Source: Siphlonurus alternatus (Eukaryota > Arthropoda > Insecta > Ephemeroptera > Siphlonuridae). Taken from it: a stretch of 64,000 nt of DNA. The translations under genes were made by a program, and so were the position numbers. Shown here piece by piece: positions 15,001 through 24,561 of this stretch (position 1 is its first letter; the number at the start of each line of letters is the position of its first letter). The stretch lies in contig OX463778.1 of assembly GCA_949825025.1 (NCBI GenBank), forward strand, positions 42,324,646 to 42,388,645, read 5' to 3'. The notes beneath the pieces were generated by a model. It had not been told where the DNA came from and did not search any database. It saw nothing but the letters and a program-made list of their open reading frames with translations.

Positions 15001-15709
15001 TAAATATTATGAATTACAAAATTCGAAATTTGATTTGCAATGATGTGAATGTAAACTTATTTTAAATGCAATATGCAATGAAAATTGAAAAAAAAAAAAA
15101 AAAAAAAAAATGAAGAAACAAAGGTAAATAAAATTTTGAATATGTGGTAAATTCAACTAACTTGGGGCACGTCAACTTGTGGCTAAAAAATAATTAGCTG
15201 TGCAATCAATCTCTATCTGTGACAGTGTTGCACGTTGATCATGCAACACATACATTGTTATAATAATATATATCACACACAGCTATAACAGGTGTGTTAG
15301 AAGGCTCAAATGAGTATTTTGCTACAAACAATAAAATTACTTACATTCCATAACGTAGCATTATGTGGTTTGATGAGAAACTGGGCTTCCTGCTGTCAAA
15401 AGATGATGAAATTTTGTCCACCTGCTTCTCATCAGAAGGGGGAGATGCACTGAAGATACTGCTGCAATCGTCTGCGTTTTCGTTGCCGGAATCGTAGTCG
15501 CCGTCAGTTACAATAAATAGCGGGCTTTCGGAGCATTGCTGCTTCCACTGTTGTGCCAGCAGCGAGGGCCGCTTTGGTCTGGTCTGCAGTGCGCTCGAAC
15601 TGCTCATCGAGTCCATCTCGCCTTGTCCCTCGTACTCCTCTTCCTGCGTCATTCGTAAGACCTCCGCAGGTCTCACATTGCCCGACAGCATGACCAGTCT
15701 CCCCGACAT
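3065..15709 (-). CDS. Coiled-coil protein, 13 exons, family not recognised
   Basis: Minus-strand exons: 15709-15345, 12103-12030, 11940-11904, 11829-11683, 11282-11084, 10585-10391, 10078-9947, 8918-8766, 8682-8611, 8547-8424, 4998-4875, 4771-4739 and 3152-3065. All have AG/GT borders and matching phases, giving about 580 residues. The ATG at 15709 is chosen because an in-frame TGA lies two codons upstream and a 3' splice site at 15752 points to a 5' UTR intron. Residues 1-150 are Ser-rich and acidic, and probably disordered. Residues about 150-370 are rich in Glu, Arg, Gln and Leu in a heptad-like pattern (for example QDQVSQHQERVRHVEQRLLL), typical of a long coiled coil. An acidic linker and a C-terminal, mostly helical segment (RVLGRLLPPQAGEEPCVLVL) follow. 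The protein is likely cytoplasmic or cytoskeletal, but I cannot assign a function. The last exon is less certain: a candidate alternative exon at 4014-3947 would shift its frame. Confidence 0.8.
3947..4014 (-). other. Candidate alternative 3' exon of the coiled-coil gene
   Basis: This 68-bp segment has an acceptor (CAAGTTACAG) and a donor (GGTATAAAC) and is open in the phase left by the exon ending at 4739. It would add about 22 residues and change the phase, so the terminal exon would be read in a second frame that is also open to a stop. I prefer the shorter model, because its C-terminus reads more like ordinary protein. The wider block 3950-4320 is GC-rich for this genome and could instead be an intronic regulatory island. 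Confidence 0.25.
4020..4320. other. GC-rich intronic block
   Basis: CpG-containing DNA inside the last intron of the coiled-coil gene. All three minus-strand frames stay open for tens of codons, but no frame has good splice borders. It could hold an unrecognised exon, a promoter or an old insertion. Confidence 0.35.
5525..7532 (+). pseudogene. Decayed non-LTR retrotransposon (reverse transcriptase part)
   Basis: 5'-truncated LINE-type element lying antisense in the coiled-coil gene's intron between exons 8547-8424 and 4998-4875. The reading frame is open from about 5525 to 6328, then changes frame near the A run around 6300, continues from about 6265-6771 in the new frame, stops at 6769-6771, and resumes to 7332. 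Reverse transcriptase motifs are visible: KNKTAAGIDEIP, NFRPIAVLS, FFDFSKAFDMLDHELL, LGVPQGSSLSPILYAI and the catalytic YADD box in VQYADDTA. The 3' end has a short AATA microsatellite tail (7511-7531), as in Jockey/CR1/L2-like elements. The clade is not certain. Two breaks in the frame make it inactive. I see no endonuclease domain and no clear target duplication. Confidence 0.9.
7533..8423. other. Intronic DNA with an unexplained GC-richer segment
   Basis: This is part of a large coiled-coil gene intron. Positions about 7690-7980 are GC-richer and open on both strands. On the plus strand the run ARMDATAFVNELEVQWSKAR looks protein-like, but there is no matching pair of splice sites and no recognised domain. 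I leave it uncalled as a gene. Confidence 0.3.
9001..9062. repeat. ATTT tetranucleotide microsatellite
   Basis: About fourteen tandem ATTT units in the intron between exons 10078-9947 and 8918-8766 of the coiled-coil gene. Confidence 0.95.
12517..12712. mobile_element. Small inverted-repeat element with GGATCC ends and long C/G runs
   Basis: Imperfect inverted repeat lying in the intron between coiled-coil exons 15709-15345 and 12103-12030. The left end carries GGCGCGGAGCGGATCC and the right end GGATCCGCCCTTG, with runs of 14-15 cytosines inside. No reading frame is convincing; the proline- and glycine-rich ORFs here come from the homopolymers. Confidence 0.6.
12920..13072 (+). other. Exon-like open segment, plus strand
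   Basis: Opposite to the coiled-coil gene and within its intron, this segment translates into a hydrophilic stretch ending LRVEDSK, directly before a GTAAAAAT donor. The inner part (GEEEEARLVCVGLNHDRK) looks protein-like and is GC-richer than the surroundings. I find no partner exon with a matching phase and do not recognise the sequence. It may be a fragment or chance. Confidence 0.25.
14546..14664 (-). CDS. Possible alternative first exon of the coiled-coil gene
   Basis: An ATG at 14664 opens 39 codons (starting MSAASAGGG, then VETVFPGQRYVTRAFLEVV) that end two bases into a codon, directly before a good GTAAGA donor at 14545. This is the same phase in which exon 15709-15345 ends, so it can join exon 12103-12030 in frame. 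GC content and codon use match the accepted exons. It could be an alternative first exon with its own promoter, or an internal cassette exon. The upstream sequence in the same frame has a stop and lacks a pyrimidine-rich acceptor, which favours a first exon. Confidence 0.5.
14665..14870 (-). other. GC-rich block upstream of the alternative exon
   Basis: The minus strand contains a pyrimidine-rich stretch with a CAG-like acceptor near 14825 and short open runs in different frames, each ending in a stop. One run reads LALFGGISVLSAVQGREEQ. It could be 5' UTR or promoter of the alternative transcript, or a decayed exon. Confidence 0.25.
15088..15110. repeat. Poly(A) run
   Basis: More than twenty consecutive adenines in the first intron of the coiled-coil gene. 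I see no adjacent retrotransposed sequence. Confidence 0.9.
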
Positions 15710-16079
15710 CGCTCACGCCTGCCCGCACTCGGCAGCACGTTCTCACTAGCACCTGGAGAACAAAAAGGCGAACCTCGACCTCAGCATCCTCATACAGCCT
15801 GCCAAATGTATACAAATAAAGTCCTTAAACAAACATATATGCAAACACACAAGCGCGCTCATGCATTTATTTATAATATTATGTTGTCACGCATAAAGGT
15901 GCGTCTTGACATATTTACATGGATATTACTATATAATATAATATGCTGTTTTAATTTATATAGATAATATATAATATATAGGCAAATTATTTTAAGATAT
16001 AAGATATTAATTAAATTTAATTTCAATTATATTGTTTGGATATGTAATTATATTATATTAAAAGCACTAAATCTCTGAT

Positions 16080-18300
16080 TTGAAATGCATGGTCAAGAAT
16101 CTTTGAGGGGCCCGGAGGGCCCTCCGCGGGGCCCGCAGGGCCCCGACGCGCCCGCAGGGCACGTCCCGGGTGGGACCCGAAGGGCCCCACCCGTCATTTT
16201 CAAAATCCAAAAATTCCCAAAAATTCCCGGGGGGTATTTCCAAAATTCCCGAAATTTCAAAAATTTCCGAAAAATGACGTTTTGACCCCAAAAACGGCTT
16301 TAGGTAACATGCGCTACCCCTACTTTTTGCCTTCAAAGATGGCGTCCGGCGCACCGTTCGCCCGCCATAAGCGATAATGTTAATTTTTTTAAAATACCAC
16401 CGGTAAGCGGTTTTGAGAGTTAGAGCTTAGGTCCCAATGGGCGAAATGTAGCCCAAGACGTAAACTTTTATATGGGAGGTGTTATTTTTTAATTTTTGCC
16501 CCCAAAATTTTTTATCGCTGTTTTAGTGTTTTTTTCGAAAAAAATCGCCGTTTTTGCGGTTTTTGCCATAAAAGTCATTTAAAGTTGGAAACTGAAACTT
16601 TTTTTGGTCGAATCGTTTAGAAGACTGTGTCGGGCATCTTTTAGCTTCATGTGAGCTCCCTCCTATCTGTTTTGGTTTCGCGGCTGCGGGCCCCGGAAGT
16701 TTGGGACCTCAAAAAAAAGGTGTTTTACGGCCTTTGCCTTAAATCATTAGATTGAAGAGCTACGGTGGAAGTTTCTACAGCAAAAGTGTGTCCCGACAGA
16801 CGACGCAGCTTCGCCAAATACAAACATGGCACCTCCATAGCATACTTATCGTGCTATGGCCGGATCCGTACAGTATGGCACCAAAAACCCCTAGGGGTGC
16901 AACTTTTATTTTTGGACCCCATAAAGGGGGCCCCGAAGGAGCCCCCGGTTCTTTTATTGGGACCCATCAGGACCCAAATTTAACGGACTATTTGACCAAT
17001 ATCAATTTGGGCCCCTGGGGCTCTTTGGACCTCCTTCAGAGGGGTAGTTTTTAAAAGCTCTTTCGCTAGCTTCAATCTGGTGAACCCCCCCAACAGTTTT
17101 GGCAATTTTTCGGCTAGGAACAAGTTTGAAACTTTTTCTGAAAGCTCTTGACAAGTTCTAACTTTTCTACGGCTCGATTTTTCGATTTTCAAAAAACTCA
17201 AAAAATCGCATCGGAACATAGGGTTTACGCATGCTAAAAATTGACCACTTTTCCCCTCGAATAACTTTTGAGCACACCTGAATTCGAAAATTTCGCGCAG
17301 TATGAAAGTTGTCCACACTCTTCTTCTTTCAGAAACTTTTTTCAAATCGATGCCAACTATGAGAATTAGCCCAGGCAAGCGGGAAATGCAAAACAACCTC
17401 CTCCCATAAGGATAACATAGGAAACGCATCCTTTTCCCGAATAACTTTTTTTTTACGAAATTGACATGGTGTTTTTTCGTTGAATCCTGTTAAAACTAAG
17501 TTTCTCACGCCTAAAAATATGCGTTTCAAGAATGTGGGTCTAACGGGGCCCGCAGGGCCCCCCTTTCAAAGTACGCGTTTTGGATCCGATATGGCGGCCG
17601 AGCGCAACGTCCCACAACTTTGTTGTGACACTTTATGGACTCTACACCATGTGGCCTTCAATTTGATACCCGACTCGATCCCCTGCGACCACCGGAAGTG
17701 CATTTTTTTGAAAACGAAAGCCTGGTCTCAAATCCCCATAAGAATAACATGGGGCCATTTGATTAGCATTGCGGGCGGATCTGCCGGCTGAAATACCCAT
17801 TTTTTACGGGTTGCGCCAAACTCGGGGAAGGAATTTTTTTTCGAGCAAACTCTCGACGGGAGGTTGTAGGGGACCCAAAACAATGCCCAAAAACCAAATT
17901 TGGGAATTTTCCGGCACATAGGGGGCCCACGCGGCCCGATCCAAGATACGAATTTTTCGATATCCAAAATCCCGATTTCGGGAAAGTGTTTGTCCCGAAA
18001 AATTATTGGTCCAACTTTTCTAGACCAGTTTTTGGAGCCGGACAAGATGCAGTCTTCTGATTTAAGCTGCGACTTATAGTTCTCGAGATTTTTGGACTTT
18101 TATGTTTTTGACAAAAATTTCAGAAGGGTTACCCCTTCTCTCACCGCTTATACATGGGGAAGATAGGGGGAAAAATCGAAATTGAGTTTTCGACGGTTTC
18201 TGACTATATTGACCACGCTGATCACGAATCTGGCCTCGGATTTCGCCTATCTCGAAAAACAAGATGGCGGCGGGCGAAATACCTATTTTTCGTATATGCA
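16080..18300. other. Unexplained GC-richer island, no gene found
   Basis: About 2.2 kb whose composition differs sharply from the flanks. It starts with GGGCCC-rich palindromes (16110-16190; again near 17545), then shows many runs of A or T broken by CCC, GGG or CG, such as AAAAATTCCC and TTTTTGCGGTTTTTGCC. Open frames on both strands are short and give low-complexity products, with no recognisable domain, splice sites or ATG context. I see no terminal inverted repeat, target duplication or poly(A) tail. It could be an ancient or foreign repeat, or a non-coding RNA locus. Confidence 0.5.
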
Positions 18301-18471
18301 CTATATATATATATATTATGCTGGAATTTCATGCATGATTTCGCTGTACAGGTGTTATTTAAGGGTAAATAAAATATTAAATTGTCTTTCTATAGGTAAA
18401 AACATCCCTGGAGTTTGAAAATGACCATTATTTAACGATAAGAAAAATATTTTATTTTATATTCAATTTTA

Positions 18472-18665
18472 AGCGAGGCGAGGAACGAGCCGAGCTGCGT
18501 ATGAGTTGGCAATGCGTTATTCGTTGCCCGCACGCATCTATCCAAGAATTTTAAGCGAGGCGAGGAACGAGCCGAGCTGTATTTCGAAAGGCCAACACTA
18601 ACTTATTCCATTTTATGGTTAGGCGAGGTCTCCGAAGGAGCCGAGCTGCGTATGAATGGTGGACC
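18472..18665. repeat. Three spaced copies of a GCGAGGC...GAGCCGAGC motif
   Basis: The motif GCGAGGCGAGGAACGAGCCG, followed by AGC, occurs near 18473 and 18553. A variant with TCTCCGAAGGA in place of the middle lies near 18622. The spacing is about 70-80 bp, and two copies are followed by GTATGA. The motif has internal GAGGC/GAGCC structure. Function unknown. Confidence 0.75.
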
Positions 18666-18939
18666 CGTGACGAACGCATGTTTTTTATTCTTACGCGTTG
18701 CGAGCCATATCAATCTTCCCTCTACAGTCCAGTATCATGTAAAATTATGCCAGAAACTCGAATTTAGTACTGCCGGGAACTGTAAATGATCGAGGAAGGC
18801 GGAAAATTCAAAAAATAAAGCGGGCGGCAATATTTACATCTGCTGGCGATCATTATTGGGTGGGAAACACGTTTCATGCATATTATATCGCGCGTGCACC
18901 GCGGTTTGAACGGTTTCCCGCCAACATTCGAGAGGCCCC

Positions 18940-19125
18940 GTAATGTGCATGACGTCACAGCTTGTGGATCGTCGTTGCCATGGCAACGGGTAAACAAGCA
19001 TTGTTGGGAACGGCGAGAGGACGTGATTTCAAAATTTCTGAGAATGTCGACGTTCTCAACAGTCATTCGTTCTCTGACCGCCGACTAGCGAGGTTGACTC
19101 AGATACCAAGACTTGCAAGGTAAAA
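18940..19125. promoter_or_regulatory. Promoter-like block: CRE and perfect RFX X-box
   Basis: TGACGTCA, the palindromic CREB/ATF site, lies at 18950-18957. GTTGCCATGGCAAC, a perfect palindromic X-box bound by RFX factors, lies at 18974-18987. The block is GC-richer than its flanks and on the plus strand ends in TTGCAAG/GTAAAATG, a plausible donor near 19121, so a transcript may start here. It lies about 3.2 kb upstream of the coiled-coil gene's 5' splice acceptor (15752) and could be its promoter, a bidirectional promoter, or a retrogene relic. X-boxes are typical of genes for cilia; the link to a gene here is inference. Confidence 0.5.
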
Positions 19126-19189
19126 TGTGAATGGTTACTGAATTTATTTTAAATCTCTGTCCGCTACCAGGTTCCTTCTGATAAGCCCC

Positions 19190-19280
19190 CTTCCGCTTTT
19201 CGGTTTCCCGGTTTCATCCGATTAAAAAGTCCTACCGAATTCCGCTTTCCCGGTTTCATCCGATTAAGGAGTCCCACCTT
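19190..19280. repeat. Two-copy tandem repeat
   Basis: The stretch CTTTYCCGGTTTCATCCGAT with its flanks occurs twice, about 50 bp apart (near 19195 and 19245). It is short and without an evident function. Confidence 0.7.
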
Positions 19281-19699
19281 CTACGATTCGCTTTGCTGTT
19301 GCTGATGACTTTGTAATAAATGGTGACAAAAGAAAGTGGACCTACTCGATTCAGAGGTGCTGTATCTTCGCTTTATTTATTTTTAATTATTATTTTAAAT
19401 ATATTTTTTGTTTTTTTAAATTTCTTGATGCAAATTTTTTCACAACATGATTATTATCAAATCCAAGCCCCCTATTAAAACCCCTGCAATTTCTTCGAAC
19501 CCGTTGAAACTTTTTTTGAAAAATTAAGACTGGCATTGCAAATGATCACTGCACACTGATTTGGGACCTTTTCGTAAAGGCCCCCCCGCCCTAGTTATAT
19601 GTTTAAAATTAATTTAGAAAAGCTATTATAGAATTAAATATGTTATATGTATTTTATGTAACAAATTGACGTGATCCATAATATATAATATATATTAAT

Positions 19700-19706
19700 T
19701 ATAATA

Positions 19707-19785
<79 letters not shown>
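19700..19785. repeat. (TA)n microsatellite
   Basis: Roughly forty TA dinucleotides with very few interruptions. Confidence 0.95.
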
Positions 19786-19790
<5 letters not shown>

Positions 19791-20224
19791 GTTATATATG
19801 CAATGCTGTACACCTATATATAGAGCCTCTATATTAATTGTATTATTAAAAAAAAAAAAATTTCAAAGTACATCTGCTGGTGTATACTGTATACAATGCT
19901 GATATATAAAATAACATAATAACATATTGTAGCTGCAATTGGCCAATAATGGAACAATTTTATAAATTTATTGCATTTTATTTGCAAATTAATGCCAACA
20001 AAATTTAGACATATTTGTGTTTTCAATAACAAACCAAAACATATATCCAAAAATATCCCTCCTGGGAGCTAGGCAAAAAGAAGCCGCGTCAAGCAGGCTA
20101 TGTAATATATTATTATGCTAACTCCTTTGGGATACATTGCACTTAATGAGAATAAATTATAACCTGCCTAGCTGCCGCTTCAAATAAGTTTTACTCCCGG
20201 CCAGTGCGCCCGCATGCTACTAGA

Positions 20225-20432
20225 TCTGTATATAGGCCTGTTCCCCTTATATTCGCACACCCTGATCGAAGAGTACTCTAAGCATGCAGGATTGCAGGGT
20301 CTTCTTGGGTTTACGCCGAACAAATTTAAAACTGTAACGTCATTTGCACTCTAGCTGCACTATAGCTGAACCCCACCCTCTGCTCTGGTGTAGGCAAAAA
20401 AGGTGCTCCGAGCAGGGGTTACGAACAGGACC
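20225..20432. mobile_element. Diverged inverted-repeat element related to 49329-49468
   Basis: The right end reads GAGCAGGGGTTACGAACAGG, close to the right end of the element at 49329-49468. The left end (GGCCTGTTCCCC) is a weaker inverted match. The centre has no coding potential. The relation rests on the ends only. Confidence 0.45.
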
Positions 20433-20920
20433 ATGCATGCATAGTACGTGCCATATATAGAGTATATAAATTTATATTTTCTATAAGATAACATGAAGAA
20501 TATAATAATAATTATTATATTATTTATTATTCTATTTTTACATTAATAAATATATACCTTCAATATTAATGTACGTAACATAAATAAATATATTAAATTA
20601 TATAGCTATATATAGCTCCTAATTGTCACCACACTGCATAATATGATGATCTCCATCAACCTTTCTGATCGTGTATTTTTACGAACATGATTATATTATA
20701 TATATATACCTATAGTATAATTTACAATATTAAATTTACATTTACGCAAATTGCGACAAATATAATATGTTATTAATTACCAATTTCTCAGCAACGCTGA
20801 TATTTTTCTTGGTAGTCTAAGGACACAGATATACTCCAAATCTTCATAAAAGCAATACTTCTGTACAACAAGATTAATTTCACATTAATCAAAGACTACA
20901 ATTGTAGTCTTCTTGCATTA

Positions 20921-20960
<40 letters not shown>

Positions 20961-22096
20961 CAAATTTCATAGAGCAGACCGAGAGCATGATTGAACTTTT
21001 GATGCAAAACAATAAAAAATGACAGACGAAAATTACGTCACACGCGTCACATGTTTTTTTATTATTATTATTAGCGCGGAATATTCAAATGAGTAACTCC
21101 GCCGCTCTGCAGCAGTGGGCTATGCTCCATTATAAGTATAACCCTGCTCTGCAGCAGGACAAAATTGAATTCAAAAGTTCACAGCAGTGCGTCCTGTACG
21201 TCACAGTCTGTATACATTGCAGTATACATTATACATGACCCCTCTGAATTGCATATCTATATACAGTATGTCTTTTGATAAATTGTGTTTTTATGGACCG
21301 GTCTTTTAATTTAGCTATCCTTTTCTTCAATTAAAATAATTATCGCATACATTTTTCATAATCTTGATTTACTAAATAAATATTAAATTTAGGGTTAAGG
21401 ATCAAGGAAGGGGGCCAACAAATTATAAAAAGTTTTTCATAATTAAATTAAGATAAATTTATATAGCCCCAAAATAATTCTTTATTTAATATAAAGCAGC
21501 AGGTTAAAAAATAATACAGCAGTATATAATAATTAAGTTAATTTCATATTACTTTCTTGCATGTTTTAACCCAATAAGTTTCATTCACATTTTAATGAGC
21601 TTATAGCCTCGATCATGCATTTATTAGTGATTATACTGCAAAGACTTTTCTCACTTAAGAGCTATAGGGTCCCATATCCTGCGTACACTTTGAGCTTTGA
21701 ATCTACTCAACACAGTAGCACTGAAAAGAGAGAAAAAAAAGTCACATTCACAGGCCGTCACATTTAAAACTCACTGCATGGACAAACACGACTAACTTTG
21801 AGTCAAAGTATTCCCAAGCATCTCTTAACAAAAACCTAAATAAACGCGACACCCAGTTATATATAGTTTTTACTTTCTAGATTCTGCAGAAATATTTAAG
21901 TCCAGACTCCACCATATCGTAGCAAAGAAATGACAATAATATATTGGTCACAGAACACATAAAATAAAACATTTTTCTATGTCTGTTGTAATAATTGTCA
22001 CATTATGTCACATATATAAAATGTGCATACGTCTTAGATGAAAAAGTGCCATGTATTTAAACAGGAAACACAATGGCAGCAGTATAATAATTGCAA

Positions 22097-22428
22097 TGGA
22101 CAACATATATACATGAACAAAATTTATTGCAGAAATGAATAGAGGGCACCAAATTATGCTACTTTGAATTTTTTCAGATTTTTTAGAAACCCAGAACTAT
22201 TTTTAAATAATCATTGAAAGTGCGGCCACGCCCCCTGGAGGCGTCAATAGGCGTCCAGTCTCTATCCTTTATATTAAGAATTCAGGGGTGCCAACTGAGA
22301 TCACAGGACTTTCAAAAATTATTTAAAAATAGTTCCGGGTCTCAAAAAAATCTGAAAAAAATCAAAGTAGCATAATTTGATCCCCTCTATTCATTTCTGC
22401 AGTAAAAATTTTTCATGTATGTTGTCCA
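22097..22428. mobile_element. Hairpin family, subtype B, copy 1
   Basis: A near-perfect foldback of about 330 bp. The outer ends are TGGACAACATA and TATGTTGTCCA. Inside them come GCAGAAATGAATAGAGGG and the core shared with subtypes A and C: a CAGATTTTTT block, AACTATTTTTAAA and ATTGAAAGT. It is flanked by AT on both sides, like the other copies. No protein is encoded, so it must have moved using enzymes made elsewhere. Confidence 0.85.
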
Positions 22429-22555
22429 TTATATAGAAAGCATGAGTGCTTCATATAATAGTAGAGGGTTCAAATTTACAAAGAAGACATAAAGAAAAAA
22501 ATATGTATAAAATCAATAAAATAATTATATTATTATCACCTAACCATTTTATCAA

Positions 22556-22886
22556 TGATGGAGAATCGACCTCAATTTTTTTTATTGCAGAAATGGATAG
22601 AGGGTGAAAAGTTATGCTACCCTGATTTTTTTCAGATTTTTTAGAGCCCGGGAAGTATTTTTAAAAAATTATTGAAAGTCCTTTTTGTGCCATGACGTTC
22701 ACGCGGCGGCAAGTTTTATCTTTTTCTTAAGGAGCGGCGTCTTGTGACGTCACGAAAAGGACATTCAATAATTTTTTAAAAATAGTTCCCCGCGGTCTCA
22801 AAAAAAGCTGAAAAAAAATCAGGGTAGCACAACTTTTTACCCTCTATCCATTTCTGCAATAAAAAAATTGAGATCGATACTCCATT
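22556..22886. mobile_element. Hairpin family, subtype A, copy 2
   Basis: Foldback with ends ATGGAGAATCGACC and GATCGATACTCCAT, and inner arms TGCAGAAATGGATAGAGGG and AGAGCCCGGGAAGTATTTTT. The halves join around CTTTTTCTTAAGGAGCGGC. The loop side carries TGACGTCAC. It has no open frame of note. Confidence 0.88.
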
Positions 22887-23701
22887 ATATGGAATGAAGT
22901 CAGAAGGAATATAAATGCAATGATTATGAACACAAATATAAAATAGTGTTATTGAATATCATATGATAACTTAAAGGCCATGTATTTACAAAGATATTGT
23001 CAATTCTTTACTAGCTAGTATGTACTGCATGTATTAAATGGTAGATAATGAGACCTTTAGGTGCAAAATAAAATAAATGCACTTTGAAAAATTTTCATAC
23101 TTCTAAAATAAATCTTTCATCTCATGGCACTGTCTGATGTCAGGTGTCTTTATGTTAATTACGTCTTTGCATCCATCTGTTTATGAGCAATGACTGCTTG
23201 GTTCACAGAACTGAAATCAATACATCAATCAACTTGCATATCTAGCTATCTATCTGGTGGTCTCAAATTATAGACCAATAAAAATTGCAGTTAATTTTTT
23301 TTATTTTTGGTTACAAATTTATAAAACAGGGCTGAATACAAGCAATTAAGATAAATTTAAAGTAAATAGTTTTTTGCCATCATATGTAAAAATATTTTAT
23401 ATTAAAGGTATGCATACTTTACTTCAGAGGAGGTTTTTGTTTTTAGAATGTACTGCAATGTTAAGAGAATTTTAAGACTTGCATCCACACTAAACAAAGC
23501 AAGTACCAAAGCAGGAGTGCCGACTTTTCATTTAAAAGGCAGAAATACATCCTGAGAAACCAGAGTAGTTGAGAGTTTAAAAATTAATTTTTGCAAATCA
23601 TCAGAAAAAAAAATTCATGCAAAGACCAAGTCAAGTACAGTAAAACAGATCTTAGTTTAAGTGTAAGTCTATTTGACTATGCCGGTCGCCATCTAGGATA
23701 T

Positions 23702-24175
23702 TTAAGGTGTAACCTGAGAATTTGTCTGTCAAGGTCAAGAGGCGTGGCTACACTGGCAAATCTGACGTACAACACTGTTGCAATAGTAATGCGAATAATA
23801 GATTAGGAGGGGGTGGTAACTACAGTCCTCTAGAGCGTTGCCAAGTTTCTTAGGACATATCAGAAACGATCATCGCCACGGTTCGAAATATATGAAAAAA
23901 TTTCAGAAAAATAGTCCAAAAAATTAGCTTTTAATCCATGTAAAATTTTAAAAAAATTCTCGAGAAGTTTTTGTGCAATGTTGATTGAAAAATTTAACAT
24001 TGAAAGGATACAAAATACTCATTTGAATAAATTAATTATAATTAAACTAACGGTTAAAAAAATCTGAAAAAAATCAGTAGTATATTTGGACAATTGTTAT
24101 AAGTCTACCAAATTAATTTCAAGAACATCTGTCGATACGACTTTTTTCGTCCGAATATCTCAGGTTAACTGTTAA
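23702..24175. mobile_element. TIR element D, copy 1 (empty-site copy)
   Basis: This 474-bp element starts TTAAGGTGTAACCTGAGA and ends TCTCAGGTTAACTGTTAA, so its ends are inverted repeats of about 15 bp. It is not a hairpin over its full length. A second copy at 39529-40324 is colinear but carries hairpin B copy 2. This copy keeps the uninterrupted target near 24088-24100. No transposase frame is present. The TTAA at both ends may be the target or part of the repeat. Confidence 0.75.
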
Positions 24176-24238
24176 GCTTTAACCCATATTTAACCCGTAG
24201 AGTAGTGACAGTCAACTAATCAGGCACCGTCTAGTCTA

Positions 24239-24561
24239 TAATGGAGTATAGACCTCAATTTTTTTTATTGCAGAAATGGATAGAGGGTGAAAAGTTATGC
24301 TACCCTGATTTTTTTTCAGATCTTTTAGAGCCCGGGAAGTATTTTTAAAAAGTTATTGGAAGTCTTTTTTGTGACGTCATGCGGCGCAAGTCCTATCTTT
24401 TTCTTAAGGAGCGGCGTCTCGTGACGTCACAAAAAGAACTTTCAATAATTTTTTAAAAATACCTCCCGGGCTCTAAAAATTTTGAAAAAAATCAGGGTAG
24501 CATAACTTTGCACCCTCTATCCATTTCTGCAATGAAAAAAAAATTGAGGTCGATACTCCAT
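24239..24561. mobile_element. Hairpin family, subtype A, copy 3
   Basis: Ends ATGGAGTATAGACC and GGTCGATACTCCAT. The arms match copy 2 closely, including AGAGCCCGGGAAGTATTTTT, and TGACGTCA-type sites flank the centre. The AT flanks fit a 2-bp target duplication. Confidence 0.88.

Larger units (their letters stand above)
19281..22090. other. AT-rich non-coding DNA with TA microsatellites
   Basis: No gene is supported. It holds a long (TA)n near 19700-19785 and another near 20925-20957. A diverged inverted-repeat element at about 20225-20432 is listed separately. Short GC-richer bits near 21090-21190 show no splice-paired open frame. Confidence 0.6.

Noticed and set aside
15504..15815. 103-residue minus-strand ORF overlapping the coiled-coil first exon
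   Set aside because: It is a shadow frame of exon 15709-15345; the accepted frame has an upstream stop, a good start and continues through twelve spliced exons.
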